The notes below the pieces were generated by a model. The model saw only the letters and a program-made list of their open reading frames with translations, searched no databases and had not been told where the DNA came from. DNA of 64,000 nucleotides from positions 135,193,575 through 135,257,574 of the forward strand of contig CM035163.1 in the NCBI GenBank assembly GCA_020205615.1, read 5' to 3'. Of the stretch, positions 1-10,847 are shown in pieces. The translations under genes were made by a program, and so were the position numbers. Source of the DNA: Panax quinquefolius. Its lineage: Eukaryota > Streptophyta > Magnoliopsida > Apiales > Araliaceae. Position 1 is the stretch's first letter, and each line of letters starts with the position of its first letter.

Positions 1-622
1 GAACTTTTTCTTAATATATGCTCCAAAGTGTAATTTCTCTTCAATTTTCTCTAAAGTGTGCTTTTCCTATGTCACATTGCATCTGTAACTAATTGTTTGA
101 ATAACATAACTTCTGTTATAAACATTTCATCATTTTAACTAGAGTTTGCTGGCTGCATTATACTTTCTCTATTACTCGGTGTTCTCATTAAGTCCGTCTA
201 TGAAAGGCCCCCTTGGCTCCCGTCTAGGCGCTTGGGGCAAAAAATCCCTCCAAGAAATTAGGCGGGGCCTAATTTATTTACTTCCTCTTGTAGATGAAAT
301 TTTAAGAAGTAACAATTAAAGTTGGATAATTTTATTATAGTTGTAATTTTTGAACTTGTACCAACTTCAAATTATATAAATGATACATTTGTAATATTTA
401 GTTTAATTCATATAATTCTACAGTTTAGTTTTTTAAATTTTAATATTGAATTAAATTCTTGAAATTTTAAAATTTATTATTTAGAAAGAATTATTTTGAA
501 CAATTGCATGTTTGTGTTTGACTTTGAATTAGCAATATGGATGTGTTTGAACTTTCAAAAATTTTATTATCTTTATTATAGAAATTTTGTTTTGTTTGGA
601 TATTGGTTATTTTGACTTAAAG
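1..622. other. Intron and upstream part of the TFIIF-alpha gene; no exon recognised
   Basis: AT-rich sequence without a long open frame. It precedes the first recognisable exon of the TFIIF-alpha gene, so it is most likely intronic; the 5' exons of that gene lie outside the window. A short GC-richer patch near 200-275 (with GGCGGGGCC at about 261) resembles a degraded dispersed repeat, but I could not assign it. Confidence 0.5.
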
Positions 623-3600
623 GTGATGATTGGGAGCATGAAGAAATATTCACCTCCGATGATGAACACCTTTTAGTTGGAAATGATCCCGAGGAGATGA
701 AGATTTGGCCCCTGGAAATTCCTGCCCAACATCCAGAAATTTACTATTGGTTATTTTTAGGTCTTGTTTTGATGCTGCAACTTTCACGCATCTGAACCTG
801 TTGGAAATTCTTGACAAACCATTTCTTTGTTCTATAGGTTACTGATGGTTTTGTCTGTCATGTTTGAATATCATTTGCATCTGATGTCATAAATTCTTAA
901 AAAACTATTTTGAGTTCCATTGACTTTTATGGAATATCAGGAGGATTAGTACAATATATTGTTGGAAGGGGTGTAGTATCCCCTAGAGGTGGAACATTCC
1001 CTAGTAGGGAGAAATGGGGATACAGGGGTACTGGTGATGTCAGTGAAGGCATGATTGAAAATTAACTTCCAATAATTGGTGTCATTTTGAAAGATGTCCA
1101 AAAACAAAACAGTCATATCATCACAAATAATGGCATTAGGGATTTGGGGCTGGGGCTGTTATGGTGTTTTCATGCTTTTTCAATGGACTAGATTCTTTAA
1201 ATGTGACTCCTTTTTTAAAAAAAATTAATTTTTTTTACATGCGACTCATGTACTGTACTTACATTTTTGGCAGTTATCTTTATCGACAAAGTTAGAATTG
1301 GTATTTTTGGATTTGGACAATATGCTTGGTGGTTATCAAGTTTTGACCAAGGCAGAAAGTCTAGTACTTTCAGTAGGTGGTGAATGATTTAAGTTGTCTT
1401 TCTCTCAAAGAATATGGAAATAATGTGATTGTCCTTGTGAAACATGTTTACAACCATGAAAAATGTTACAAAAATCTGTAACTCTTAGAAACTCTATTGC
1501 AAAATGGACCATCCAGGTGGAAGGCCTTTCAACGCGGATCAATCTGTTTATTACAGAAAATCTCTAGACACCCACCACTAGTGCGGATCTACCTGTTTAT
1601 TCTTCAGTCTTAACAAAAAGAAATTTATTTGGCGTGTGTTTTTTTACCTATTGTAATGACTTACAGACTTTTTTATTTCTCCCCCATATTAATTCCAGAC
1701 TTCATTATACTCTTTTCCTTTAGATATGCTTATGCATATGTCTATGTATTAGGTTAGTTAGCACTTGTACCAGCAGATTTTTTATGTTTACACATTGTAT
1801 GGTTCAAATAGAGTTGTGAGTTCTTTAACGCATTGTTACATTTTCTATTTCATCTATGTATGCATTCAGGATGAAGAGGATGAGGAAGAAGGCGATGAAA
1901 AGGAAGGAGGATTAAGCAACTCCGGTAAAGAGTTGAAGAAGCTACTTGGTCGAACTACTGGACTAAATGAATCGGATGTGGATGTGGAGGATGATGATGA
2001 TGACGAGGATGTAAGTTTCTATGATTGTTAGACTAAAGCAAAAAATGGAAAAAGGTTCTGGCTATGCCAGTGTTTGATTACTATACATTTTGAAAGGCGT
2101 CTTGCTGTTTTAAGGGCTTTAAGACAGTGAAAAGATGTATGAGTAGCCTCACCTCTCTCTCTCTCACTCTTTGATAGCCAACCCACCTCACACACCATCC
2201 AAATAAGGAATAAAAATCTCCTTGTCACACTTTACTAAATTAGTATAGTGACCCATTGGGATGAATAAGTGATGCTCTTCATAACAAAGGTCCGGGGTAC
2301 TAGTGTTTGGTTATTTTTGATGCAGCTATGATTACACTAGTGTTCTTCTGTTTTTGGTTTGTCCAGGAAGATGAAATTGGTGCTTCCCCTGTACTAGCTC
2401 CAAAGCAGAAGGATGTTCCTAAAGAAGAACCTGCTGACAACAGTCCTTTGAAACCAGCTTCTTCGGGACCTGCTCGTGGGACCCCTTCAACTTCTAAGCC
2501 AGGGAAGGGAAAGAGAAAAATGACAAGCGATGATGCAAAACCAGCTACTACTGGTGCACCTTCTAAGAAAGGGAAGACAGAAAATGTACAATCCTGTGTT
2601 GAACCTCAGAAGTTTATGCTTAGGATCCTACTTTCCAGAATTTTGTTTTTATGTGATTTTTCCTTCTTTTTACAACTAGAAAATGAAGGTTTATCTACTT
2701 GACTGTGATTGTACGTTGAGCTGGGTAACTTAACTCTAGTTCTGGGGTCATTAACTCTAGTTCTGGGGTCATTAGACTCATTACATAGAAAACAAAACAT
2801 CTTGAATGTACAAATTAGGGCATTGTAGGGATTTTTAATTCTTCACTACTAATTTTTAAATTTTTTTTTCCTCTCCCTTTCAGGGACCTGTGAAGGAAGA
2901 ACCAATCTTCTCTGCTCCGAGAAGTAGTAGTGTGCCTGCAAAAGGTGCAGTATCAGCACCCCCAGAATCTGGTTCAACATCAGCTGCAGGGCCTGTCACA
3001 GAGGATGAAATTAGGGTTGTTTTAACACAGAGGACACCGGTGACTACACAGGATCTTGTTGCCAAATTTAAATCTAGACTAAAATCCAAAGAGGTATGTT
3101 GTTAATGCTTGATCAATACCCTTCTCCATGCTTGACTCGTATCACAAATTTCTGAAATCCTCGAGTTGAAAATGGTGCTTAAGAATTGATAATGGGTTAG
3201 TAGTTCAATGCTAGAAAAGCATCTGGAACCTATAATCCATGAGATATAGGCAGTGTTAGCATATAATATCGTCTTGGTATGCATTAATATTGTCTATGCA
3301 TTTGGGAAGAGGGAGATGATTGGTATATCGTTATCATCAACCATGCACCATCATCTCCCTCTTCTCGGGCGCGCACTACGATGGTGTACTCGCAAAGAAA
3401 ACACTTGAAAATATAAAGAGGAAGATGGTGTATCTTTTGGTCTTGCTTGCTTTGAATACAAGGGTAATGAATTTTTTGAAGTTTTATAATCTGTGCAAAG
3501 TTAAAACAAAAAGTAGTATTGTAGTGTAACAAAATAGTAAATATGACTACTGTGCAGGACAAAGATGCTTTTGCAGCTATACTGAGGAGAATTTCCAAAA

Positions 3601-3650
3601 TACAAAAGACCACTAATGGGCGTAGCTTTGTAGTTTTGAGAGAGAGATGA
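623..3650 (+). CDS. RAP74: Transcription initiation factor IIF subunit alpha (RAP74), 3' exons
   Basis: TFIIF alpha joins RNA polymerase II to the promoter complex in the nucleus and takes part in early elongation. Exons seen: 623-~741, 1870-2010, 2367-2585, 2884-3093 and 3558-3650 (stop TGA 3648-3650). The last four are each a multiple of three and have AG/GT borders (donors GTAAGT, GTACAA, GTATGT). Together they give about 220 residues: an acidic stretch, the conserved GKELKKLLG segment, a Ser/Pro/Lys-rich linker with KGKRK, and the C-terminal winged helix (from TEDEIRVVL to FVVLRER) that in this family binds the CTD phosphatase. The 623-741 exon keeps the WEHEEIFT..GNDPEE block of plant RAP74 but holds an extra stretch and offsetting one-base shifts, and I see no clear donor after it. 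Identification is firm; whether the copy is functional is less sure because the 5' half is outside. Confidence 0.88.
3306..3364. repeat. Perfect 15-bp inverted repeat in the last intron of RAP74
   Basis: GAAGAGGGAGATGAT at 3306-3320 is the exact reverse complement of 3350-3364, with a 29-base loop. It lies inside the intron 3094-3557. It may be a degraded foldback element or a stem in the pre-mRNA; nothing else supports an RNA gene. Confidence 0.6.
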
Positions 3651-4228
3651 AGTGCTTTCCAGCTCACAGCTCTTATGTAGGCTAAGTTGAAAGAAATGCT
3701 GGAGGATTACGTGTGCCCGTCACTCTATTTCCATCTCGTCTTGTACAAGGCTAAAGTCGATATGCTGTAGAGGTTGATGCTTTGTTCTTTCAGTTTTTTC
3801 ATCCAGTAAACTTGGATAAAAATAAAGAGTAGGAAGAATGCTAGAGAAGTCGGTATATCGCAGCCTGTTAAATCGGTTTCTGATTGTATTTATGCAAAAT
3901 GTATCGGTGATTTGAATCTGTTCTTGCATGTTTACTGCATACTCTGTGATGCTTGTAGTCTTTGCTGTGTTTGTGAGAGAGATGGAAGGAAGAAGAATCA
4001 TAAAGTTAGTTATTATGTACCCGTGTATGTAAGTAGGTAGTGAACTTGACCTACCTGACTGTAGATTTATATGCAGCAGGCGATTATATTATTGTATGAA
4101 TCAATTGTATGAATCAGGGTTGAGTTACTTTTAAGGAGTTTTTATCTTCTAAAATACACAATAAAGTTACCATTGTATTAGCATAGTGTACAGTGTAACT
4201 AGTGAGTGCCATTATATTATTGTATTCA
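3651..4228. other. RAP74 3' UTR and intergenic sequence
   Basis: Sequence following the RAP74 stop codon. AATAAA at about 4160 is a possible polyadenylation signal. The end of this stretch holds short repeats of an ATTGTATTAGCATAGTG motif that recurs at about 4170, 4250 and 4912. No gene seen. Confidence 0.5.
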
Positions 4229-4737
4229 ACATTTAATTTTCAACTAAAAACATTGTATTAGCATAGTGTCTAACCTGTAACTAGATGAGTGAGTTGTTTG
4301 AAAAAATGTCCATTTTTGGTGATACAATTCCTCTCCACTTTTCTCTCTCTCAGAAAAAAGCTGATATTTTGTGTCCAAAACAGGCATACGCCAGCTGCAT
4401 GCTGCCTATTCAATCCCTCTCTCAGTCTGATACATTTTTATTTCAAAAACTAGATAAAAATTAAACATGTATTTGAATTTCATTTATTTGTATTTTGACC
4501 ACAATAATGAGTAAAAATACAAATATGTAAAATTCAAATATGGTCATGTCCACCTAGGAGAGCTCTTTTTATTTTAGTGAGAGACTTTAAAGAAAGAGAA
4601 ACAGAGAGATTTAGAGAGAGAATCCGTGAATTTGAGGTTGCCCAACAATGGACAAGTAGGAAGAAAAAGAAGAAGAAGAGATGAGGGGGAAGCCCATAAA
4701 AGCAGTACGTAGTTGCCAGCAGCAGCAGTAGTTATTG
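4229..4737 (+). repeat. Tandem duplicate, copy 1, of the carrier gene's 5' region (start codon lost)
   Basis: This stretch matches 4889-5285 in order: the ACATTTAATTTTCAACTAA block, the CAGAAAAAAGCTGATATTTTG block, GCCAGCTGCATGCT, the CT-rich tract, the GAATCCGTGAATTTGAGG block, the AAG-rich tract and the CCCATAAAAGCAGTA segment. Where copy 2 reads ATGCCCATAAAAGC, the presumed start of the carrier, copy 1 reads AAGCCCATAAAAGC, so the start codon is absent. Copy 1 also carries an insertion of about 120 bp flanked by TTTTTATTT repeats. Confidence 0.75.
4470..4540. repeat. Foldback insertion (two 27-bp arms) inside duplicate copy 1
   Basis: The left arm 4470-4496 and right arm 4514-4540 are near-perfect reverse complements with a 17-base loop. 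It sits within the stretch present in copy 1 and missing from copy 2, flanked by TTTTTATTT direct repeats, as expected of a small MITE-like insertion. Confidence 0.65.
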
Positions 4738-4888
4738 AATTGAACCATTGTATAACCATAGTGTACAGTATAACCATTCTATGGTTATTACAACATTGTA
4801 TAATTAACCATAGTGTACAGTTAAACTACTCGTTGCTTGTACTAAAACATTTAATTTTATGGATCCTCAATATGAAATTATTTTTTTT

Positions 4889-5194
4889 ACATTTAATTTT
4901 CAACTAACAACATTGTATTAGCATAGTGTATTAGTGTAACTAGTGAGTGCTTGTACTAAAAATGCTTCCATTTTTATGATACAACCCCTCTCACTTTTTT
5001 AAAAAACAGAAAAAAGCTGATATTTTGTTTCCAAAACAGGGAAACGCCAGCTGCATGCTACCTGCTCAATCCCTCTCTCTCTCCCTCTCCTCTCCTCAGT
5101 CTGATACATTTTTATTTTAGAGAGACTTTAAAGAAAGAGGAACACAGAGATTTAGAGAGAGAATCCGTGAATTTGAGGTTGCCCAACAATGGAC

Positions 5195-5228
<34 letters not shown>

Positions 5229-5285
5229 AGACGAGGGGGATGCCCATAAAAGCAGTAGTTGCCAACAACAGCAGCAGCAGTAGTA
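4889..5285 (+). repeat. Tandem duplicate, copy 2, leading into the carrier first exon
   Basis: Counterpart of 4229-4737 without the foldback insertion. It ends at the ATG (5240) of the carrier-like reading frame, so it probably holds the promoter or 5' UTR of that gene: a CT-rich tract at 5070-5098 and an AAG repeat just before the ATG. Confidence 0.7.
5201..5229. repeat. AAG microsatellite
   Basis: About nine GAA/AAG units directly upstream of the carrier start codon; the tract is shorter and interrupted in the upstream duplicate (about 4660-4680). Confidence 0.85.
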
Positions 5286-5505
5286 GTGTTATTCGGCCTT
5301 TTATTGAAGGAGGACTTGCGGGAGTTCTCGCAACCTCAACCTCATACATGGTTGTAAAATATTGGTATAGGTGTTTCTGCTGTTGCCTTTCTGCTGATCA
5401 TCCTGCGCCCATATCACCTAACCAAAGGGCCACTCCGCAATACAAGTATTATGTGTTTTTCAAGGTCTTAATTTACTAATTTATTACCCCTCCTATCTCT
5501 CTAGA

Positions 5506-5506
<1 letters not shown>

Positions 5507-5540
<34 letters not shown>
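5507..5540. repeat. Compound CT/TA microsatellite
   Basis: A CT run (about 5507-5525) followed by a TA run (about 5526-5540) just after the first carrier exon, probably in its first intron. Confidence 0.85.
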
Positions 5541-5956
5541 TTTTATTTGTGTGTCTAATGTTTGGATTGTATTTTTGTGTTAATTATTATATACTCCTTT
5601 GTTCCACTATTATCAGTGCACCATATTTGTCACATGGATGGATGTGTCGAATAAATTTTGTATTCTACACAATGAACCAAACTTGATTAATATGAGTTGA
5701 TTTGTATTCTACCTTAGGCTTTAGCCTTGTATATCGTTGTTCCATATATACAACTACATTCCTCTTTTTATTCATAGTAGTTCAAAGAAGACACTGTCTT
5801 GCCGCTAATACAGTAACAAAATTTATTATTTTTAAATCAAGAACCATACTACCATTTTCTTTAAATTTCACTATATAATAATACTTTTGCTACATTTGGT
5901 AGCATACTCGATGCTTCTTTCCTATGGGTTATATACCCTTTATTGCGAGATAAAAA

Positions 5957-6599
5957 TGTTGGGAAAATTACACCTAAATAATCTCAATCTCAGGAATTAT
6001 TTTTCACTTTTTGTGCAATTAAATAGTACAAACTCAATAATGAGAATGAAAATAATAAATAATTAACCATCCATAAACAAGACACAATATTTAACGTGGA
6101 AAACCCTTAAAAGGGAAAAACAACAAGCTAAACTCTAAATCTCCACTATATCAAAATAATGAGCTTACAATAATCCTCTCAAGTTTTATGCCCTAAAAGT
6201 ACTTGAGGTTGCACAATAAATTGAGAGAGTACAAATTTACCTTTAATTAGGTTGAGAAATCTATAATTAACTTCACCACCCAAAAACACTCCAAACAATA
6301 AAGTCTTCAAACTTTCAATTGAACCGATATGACGGTGGATACCCACGAGCAAGAAATTGTAATTTTTTCAATTTATTCTTTCGGTACCTTCTTGTTACCA
6401 AGCTTCTCTTATGTGAAAAATAAGACTCCCTCATAGCCTTATTTATAGTACTCTTCCTAATCCATTCCTATTATGGATTAGAAATAATTTATTCTCCTAA
6501 TCAAATTAGGGATCACATTTTATTGTCTTAGTCACCAATCTAACAAGTAAATATTTTTTCAACTTGAATTTTTTCATAGGTGAGGACCCACACCCAACA
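5957..6599 (-). repeat. Complete 3' LTR of the intronic copia fragment
   Basis: Starts TGTTGGGAAAATT and ends ACACCCAACA on the plus strand, giving TG..CA ends in both readings. The adjoining polypurine tract at 6600-6612 fixes the inner boundary. An internal stretch (6423-6547) recurs at 7361-7484. Confidence 0.8.
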
Positions 6600-6612
6600 A
6601 TCTTCCCCTCTG

Positions 6613-7355
6613 AACCCATGAGAGGAGGAATCACTAACCACAACTCCTCACTTGGAGTTAATTCCAATAAAATCTTGGCTCAACTCAAGTTTCTTATAAC
6701 TTTCAACTTTCTTCATGTTCGATTTTGTCTCATCGACATTGTTCTTTTCAATGGGAGGATCTAACTCAAACTTGACAGATTTTTTATTGTCAAATTCATT
6801 CACAAGCACTTTGTACACTGGCTGCGAGCTATCACTTTCCTTCTTCACTTTTGGCACCCATTTAAAGCGAAGAGTTTTTTTCTCGTGGTTCTTATGCAAA
6901 GTTTTTCTCACATCTTGCAGGGCTTTGTATCACATCTTTATCTACCTAACTCCCCCATCTTCAACACCTCTCACATGCGCCCGCATCGTGTAAAGAGTGT
7001 CTACCTTCTTACCTCTAGTCACCACTAGAGACCTTTTAATGAGGTTCCACAGACTTTCACCAAAGTAACTTTTATAACCATTCTCATCAAGCTTACTAGT
7101 TGAGATCAAATTAAGACGGATATCCGGAACATGTCTCACTTCTCTCAACATCAACCTACAACCACTTTTAGTCTCCAAACAAATATCTCCAATGCCTATA
7201 ACCTTGGATGCACTTTCGATTCCCATCCGTACATAGCCAAAATCACCACTAGTGTAGGATGTGAAGATTTCACCACGAGAAGTAGCATGTAACGAAGCAC
7301 CCGAATCAATAATCCAATCATTAACATGACACTTGAGTTTATCATCACAAACAAT
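6613..7355 (-). pseudogene. Copia protease and GAG-pre-integrase remnant
   Basis: On the minus strand, from about 7345 downward, an open frame reads through a protease-like DWIIDSGASLHATS segment (aspartyl DSGA motif) and then the GAG-pre-integrase signature (LREVRHVPDIRLNLISTSKL, about 7130-7060). After a stop near 6942 a second frame, 6648-6911, is Lys-rich linker with no domain I can name. The integrase zinc motif and catalytic core are absent. This is a decayed piece of a copia polyprotein, not a host gene. Confidence 0.75.
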
Positions 7356-7744
7356 GACTCTCCTTCATAGCCTTATTTATAGTACTCTTCCTAATCCATT
7401 CCTATTATGAATTAAAAATAATTTATTCTCCTAATCAAGTTAGGGATCACATCTCCTTATCTTTGTACCAACCAATCTAACAAGAGTTGCATTCATTATG
7501 TTGACTTTTTCTTTTTTCAATGAATATTAGACATAATTTTCATTTTAAAGATTTTTTCATTGTTTAATTCTAACGAATATTAACAAAGAATTATGTTTAT
7601 GCGTGTCATATCCAAGTCTTAATATTTGCTAAATTTTTTAAGTAAATAAGAAAATAATACTTACTATTCAGTAGACTAACGTGGCAAAATGTTCTCGTAG
7701 TCTTTAGATCTCGGTTGTTGGATATCTAGATAGACTTTGCATGT

Positions 7745-7800
7745 GAGATCAGTTGACTATATGAGAGTCCATAGTCAACGATAGCTATGGATTGATCTCA
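7745..7800. repeat. Interrupted hairpin (8 + 9 bp stems)
   Basis: TGAGATCA (7745-7752) pairs with TGATCTCA (7793-7800), and inside it GTTGACTAT pairs with ATAGTCAAC. It lies just upstream of a TA microsatellite in the carrier intron, probably part of a degraded foldback transposon. Confidence 0.5.
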
Positions 7801-7814
7801 TATATATATATATA

Positions 7815-7945
7815 TGGGGTTCATCCACAGTAATGATTGTTGTGGCATGTTGAAATTTCGGCGGAGAGCAAAAAAAAATAAAAAAAAAATCAACAGGCCA
7901 CAAAGGGTTGCTCCACAGCAACCGGTTGCTATGGATGGAACCCTA
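7815..7945. mobile_element. Short MITE-like foldback in a TA repeat
   Basis: The left end TGGGGTTCATCCACAG (7815-) and the right end CTATGGATGGAACCCTA (-7945) are imperfect reverse complements. The element sits between TA runs (7798-7814 and about 7947-7960). Its 131-bp size and TA flanks suggest a non-autonomous TIR element; the superfamily is not determined. Confidence 0.5.
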
Positions 7946-10766
7946 ATATATATATATATACACACACACGTATGTATAATATGTTTTATGTGGTCAAGTT
8001 TGCTTGCCTCAAGTGTGCTGCTTTTGTTGTACAGAGGCTCCCAGCTATGCTGCTCATTGAAGCTACGTACACAACTGCCCGGTTGGGATCATTCGAGTGA
8101 GTGTACTTATGCCTGATTGCCTTTGTACCGAGAAATGAGAATGCCTTAATTGTTTACGCCCTTCTATTTGAGCATGTTAAAGATTGTTATGTTTGAAGTT
8201 AGTAATAGTTTGAAAGTAGCTCTAGTTTTATAAAATGGTAATTTCTTTTTAACCTTCTTATGTCCATGTGGAAATTCTTTTAGGCAAGTGTTAATGTAAG
8301 CAGCATTTTTAAACATTAGGAAGGAGAAGTGAAAATTGAGAGAACTGATTTATGCTTAACTTTAGAGCTAGCTAGATATACACATGGTATATAAAAGATC
8401 AAAGATGCATGAGCTCATGTGGGGGGATAGGAGGGAGGGAAATAGAAATTTAAACTCAAGAACACAAACTAAGAAATTTAAATTCAAATATACACGCACG
8501 CAATAATTATGCTCAAGTAGTAATTTTTCACTGTTTGGTAGGATTCTGAAACAAAGATTAGAAGCTGCCAACTGTGGGAGGCCGCTATCTCTCTTCCAAG
8601 AAGGTTCTTGTGGGATGACTGCTGGAGCTATTGGAGCCTTTTTTGGTTCTCCAATATATCTAGCATCTCATCGTATAGAGGCTAATGCTAATCTAATGGC
8701 TCCTCAGCATTCGTATTCCAAAAATCTGTTGCTTGACTTTTGCCATACAGCTAGGGATAAAGGGGTTCTAGCATTGTGGAAAGGCGGAGGCTATTACACA
8801 GCTTGGGCAATGGCACTAAACACAGGAATGTTCGCAACATATGGTCGAAGTGTCGGGTTATTCTAAAGAATCCTTTGGTTTAAATGACCATGATGCACAG
8901 ATGAGTAAGATTCTCTGTTAAAACTTGCTATGTCTTTTACTCTACATCACTTTTAACTTGATTGTGATTGCCTATTGCATTCTTCGCAAGGTCAGTCCTC
9001 CAACACTCATTTCGTCATTTTCTTAAAGCTACGTATCTAGTAAAGTCTCTTGGTACTAGGCCTGAAACTTTAATCAGTAGAACAGTAGAAAAGGAAAACC
9101 CGTGTTAGAAAACATAGATGTTAAGATAATCAATGCTTTGGAGTTCATTTCAAAAAATCTAGCTGTATTAGAGTATGACAAATATTTGCAGTTATGATTT
9201 GATATGAAATTTGACATGTTTCTTTATATTGCCACAAATTTTTTGTTTTACTTGAAATTTTTTTAGCATATCATTGCAGGTGCTGAAGCTCCTTGTCATT
9301 TTATATGCATATGTTACAACCCTTCATAATATTTATATAATCTGTTCTCCTCTCAGAACTAAAGCTTCTTGTTCAAAAGTTTTTATAAAAGGAATGCTTT
9401 GTTGCATCTGGGGCCTGTTTGTCAACTTTAATTTTTCTAGCTTCCCTTTTTCTGCATTTCAGGTGGCGCCACTGTTTCAGGATTTTCCACTTCTGCTTGC
9501 AGTTTGCCATGTACAAATACTTACAGTATCATGGAGCTTATGCGAGCTAAGGCTAATGAGAAGTACCAATGCACCGGCTTCCTAGACTGTGCCTTGAAAA
9601 GTTTGAAAGTAGGAGGGCTCAAGATCTTTTACAGAGGATTTCTTGAGCACTATTCCCGAACTGCCCCTCATGTCATGGTACTTCATTACTCTCTCCCTGC
9701 ACTTCTACTTTATTTATGAATTTCATAGTAATAGAAATACATATCCTACTGTTTCAAATATTCTATATATATATTGTTGTGTAAGATTAGGCTGGATGGT
9801 TTTGCAGCTGACACTGATGGCTTTGGAAGATATCCGAGATATTAGGAAGAACCACTTAACTTGATGACTCAAATACTATCCAATGCCAGTGCTGCTTGTG
9901 AAGATTAGTACCAACACATGAATTTCGCTTATCGATTTACGAATCTCGATTACTTATGTTTAAAAGTAAACATGTTAGTTAAGACCTTATAGCCTGTTGA
10001 TTTGAATTGAGATGGATTAACTTTGTGCCATGATTCTACTGTTACAATTAATCCATTTTACAACTTTCATATTTTTCTAGACTTGATTGTCCTCCTCTCT
10101 TATATATTATTCCTTCTGCAGCAAAAAGAAAGAACTGGAAATAATAATCAAAACTGAAAAATGTAACTTGAAGAATAGACATTCCTGCTATTCAGCTTAA
10201 AATATAAAATAAACATTACAGTTAAAACATGAATGATCAAATCAAATTCCATTTGATATGCTTGATTCTTGAACTTACCCTTGCTATGACTATTTAAAAT
10301 TAGTGTTTGATTGAATGTCACTAGATTTAATAGTCACAACATTTTTTTAACTTGTTCTGCGAATGTGTCCCTCAAAGTTTCACAAAATTTTATTGACTTT
10401 CAAAGTACCAAGTTTCATTTTTAATATTTATTTTGCACAATTGTTCCCTTTTTGGTGAAATTATAGGTCGAAATCTTTCACATATATATCCAAAATTAGG
10501 GTTGTAAACGAGTTGATCCGGATTTTGGCTTGTCGAGCTCGTCTAAAAGTTAATCTGATCAGCTCTACAATCCAAGACGGTTTAACCCTCAGAGGCGGTG
10601 TTTTTTCTATTCAGTCAAACCAGACCGGGTTTTAACTGAGTCGGGCCCGAGCGAGTCGAGCTTGAGACAATGTTGTCAACTTAAGTTTATCCTTACAATA
10701 CATCGTCGTCCATTCATAGATCGTGAGGTTAATAGAGCCCCCGTCTGCAGTTTAGTTTTCAGTATT

Positions 10767-10847
10767 CCGCAATTTAATACTACGAACGGGACAAATGTCA
10801 AAAATACCCTACTTGTAAAAGTCTCTCATTCGTAGTATTAAACTCGG
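10767..10847. repeat. Imperfect inverted repeat around TTTAATACTACGAA
   Basis: The left arm (about 10767-10792) and right arm (about 10820-10847) share a perfect 14-bp core, TTTAATACTACGAA and its reverse complement, with partial matches beyond. A MITE remnant is likely. Confidence 0.55.

Larger units (their letters stand above)
5957..7484 (-). mobile_element. Rearranged Ty1/copia fragment inside the carrier intron
   Basis: On the minus strand the left end is a whole 3' LTR (5957-6599, 643 bp) with perfect 7-bp terminal inverted repeats TGTTGGG/CCCAACA. It is preceded by a polypurine tract (reverse complement of 6600-6612), then pol sequence (about 6613-7355) and a truncated second LTR piece (about 7361-7484) that repeats 6423-6547. 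The 5' LTR end, primer site and gag are missing and no integrase or reverse transcriptase is left, so the element cannot move by itself. It lies antisense to the carrier gene. Confidence 0.8.
5240..9864 (+). pseudogene. Diverged mitochondrial DTC-type carrier relative, probably a pseudogene
   Basis: DTC proteins exchange di- and tricarboxylates across the inner mitochondrial membrane. Segments in family order: 5240-~5400 (IRPFIEGGLAGVLAT, start of repeat 1); 8035-8096 (ATYTTARLGSF, with a perfect GTGAGT donor); 8542-8866 (repeat 2, TAGAIGAFFGSP to GVLALWKGGG and AMALNTGMF); 9463-9677 (repeat 3, VSGFSTSACSLP to SRTAPHVM); 9808-9864 (last helix, TGA stop). The 8096/8542 junction keeps frame. 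The P-x-[DE]-x-x-[KR] signatures are gone: repeat 1 is replaced by unrelated residues, repeat 2 reads SPIYLASHR, repeat 3 SLPCTNTYS. After GLF at 8863 a two-base loss relative to the family frame creates TAA, and the second half of repeat 1 is not found. The long intron is occupied by a copia fragment. A new-function paralog is possible; decay is simpler. Confidence 0.7.

Noticed and set aside
2880..3089. Minus-strand frame across the RAP74 exon 2884-3093
   Set aside because: Mirror of the real exon in the opposite strand; no family likeness.
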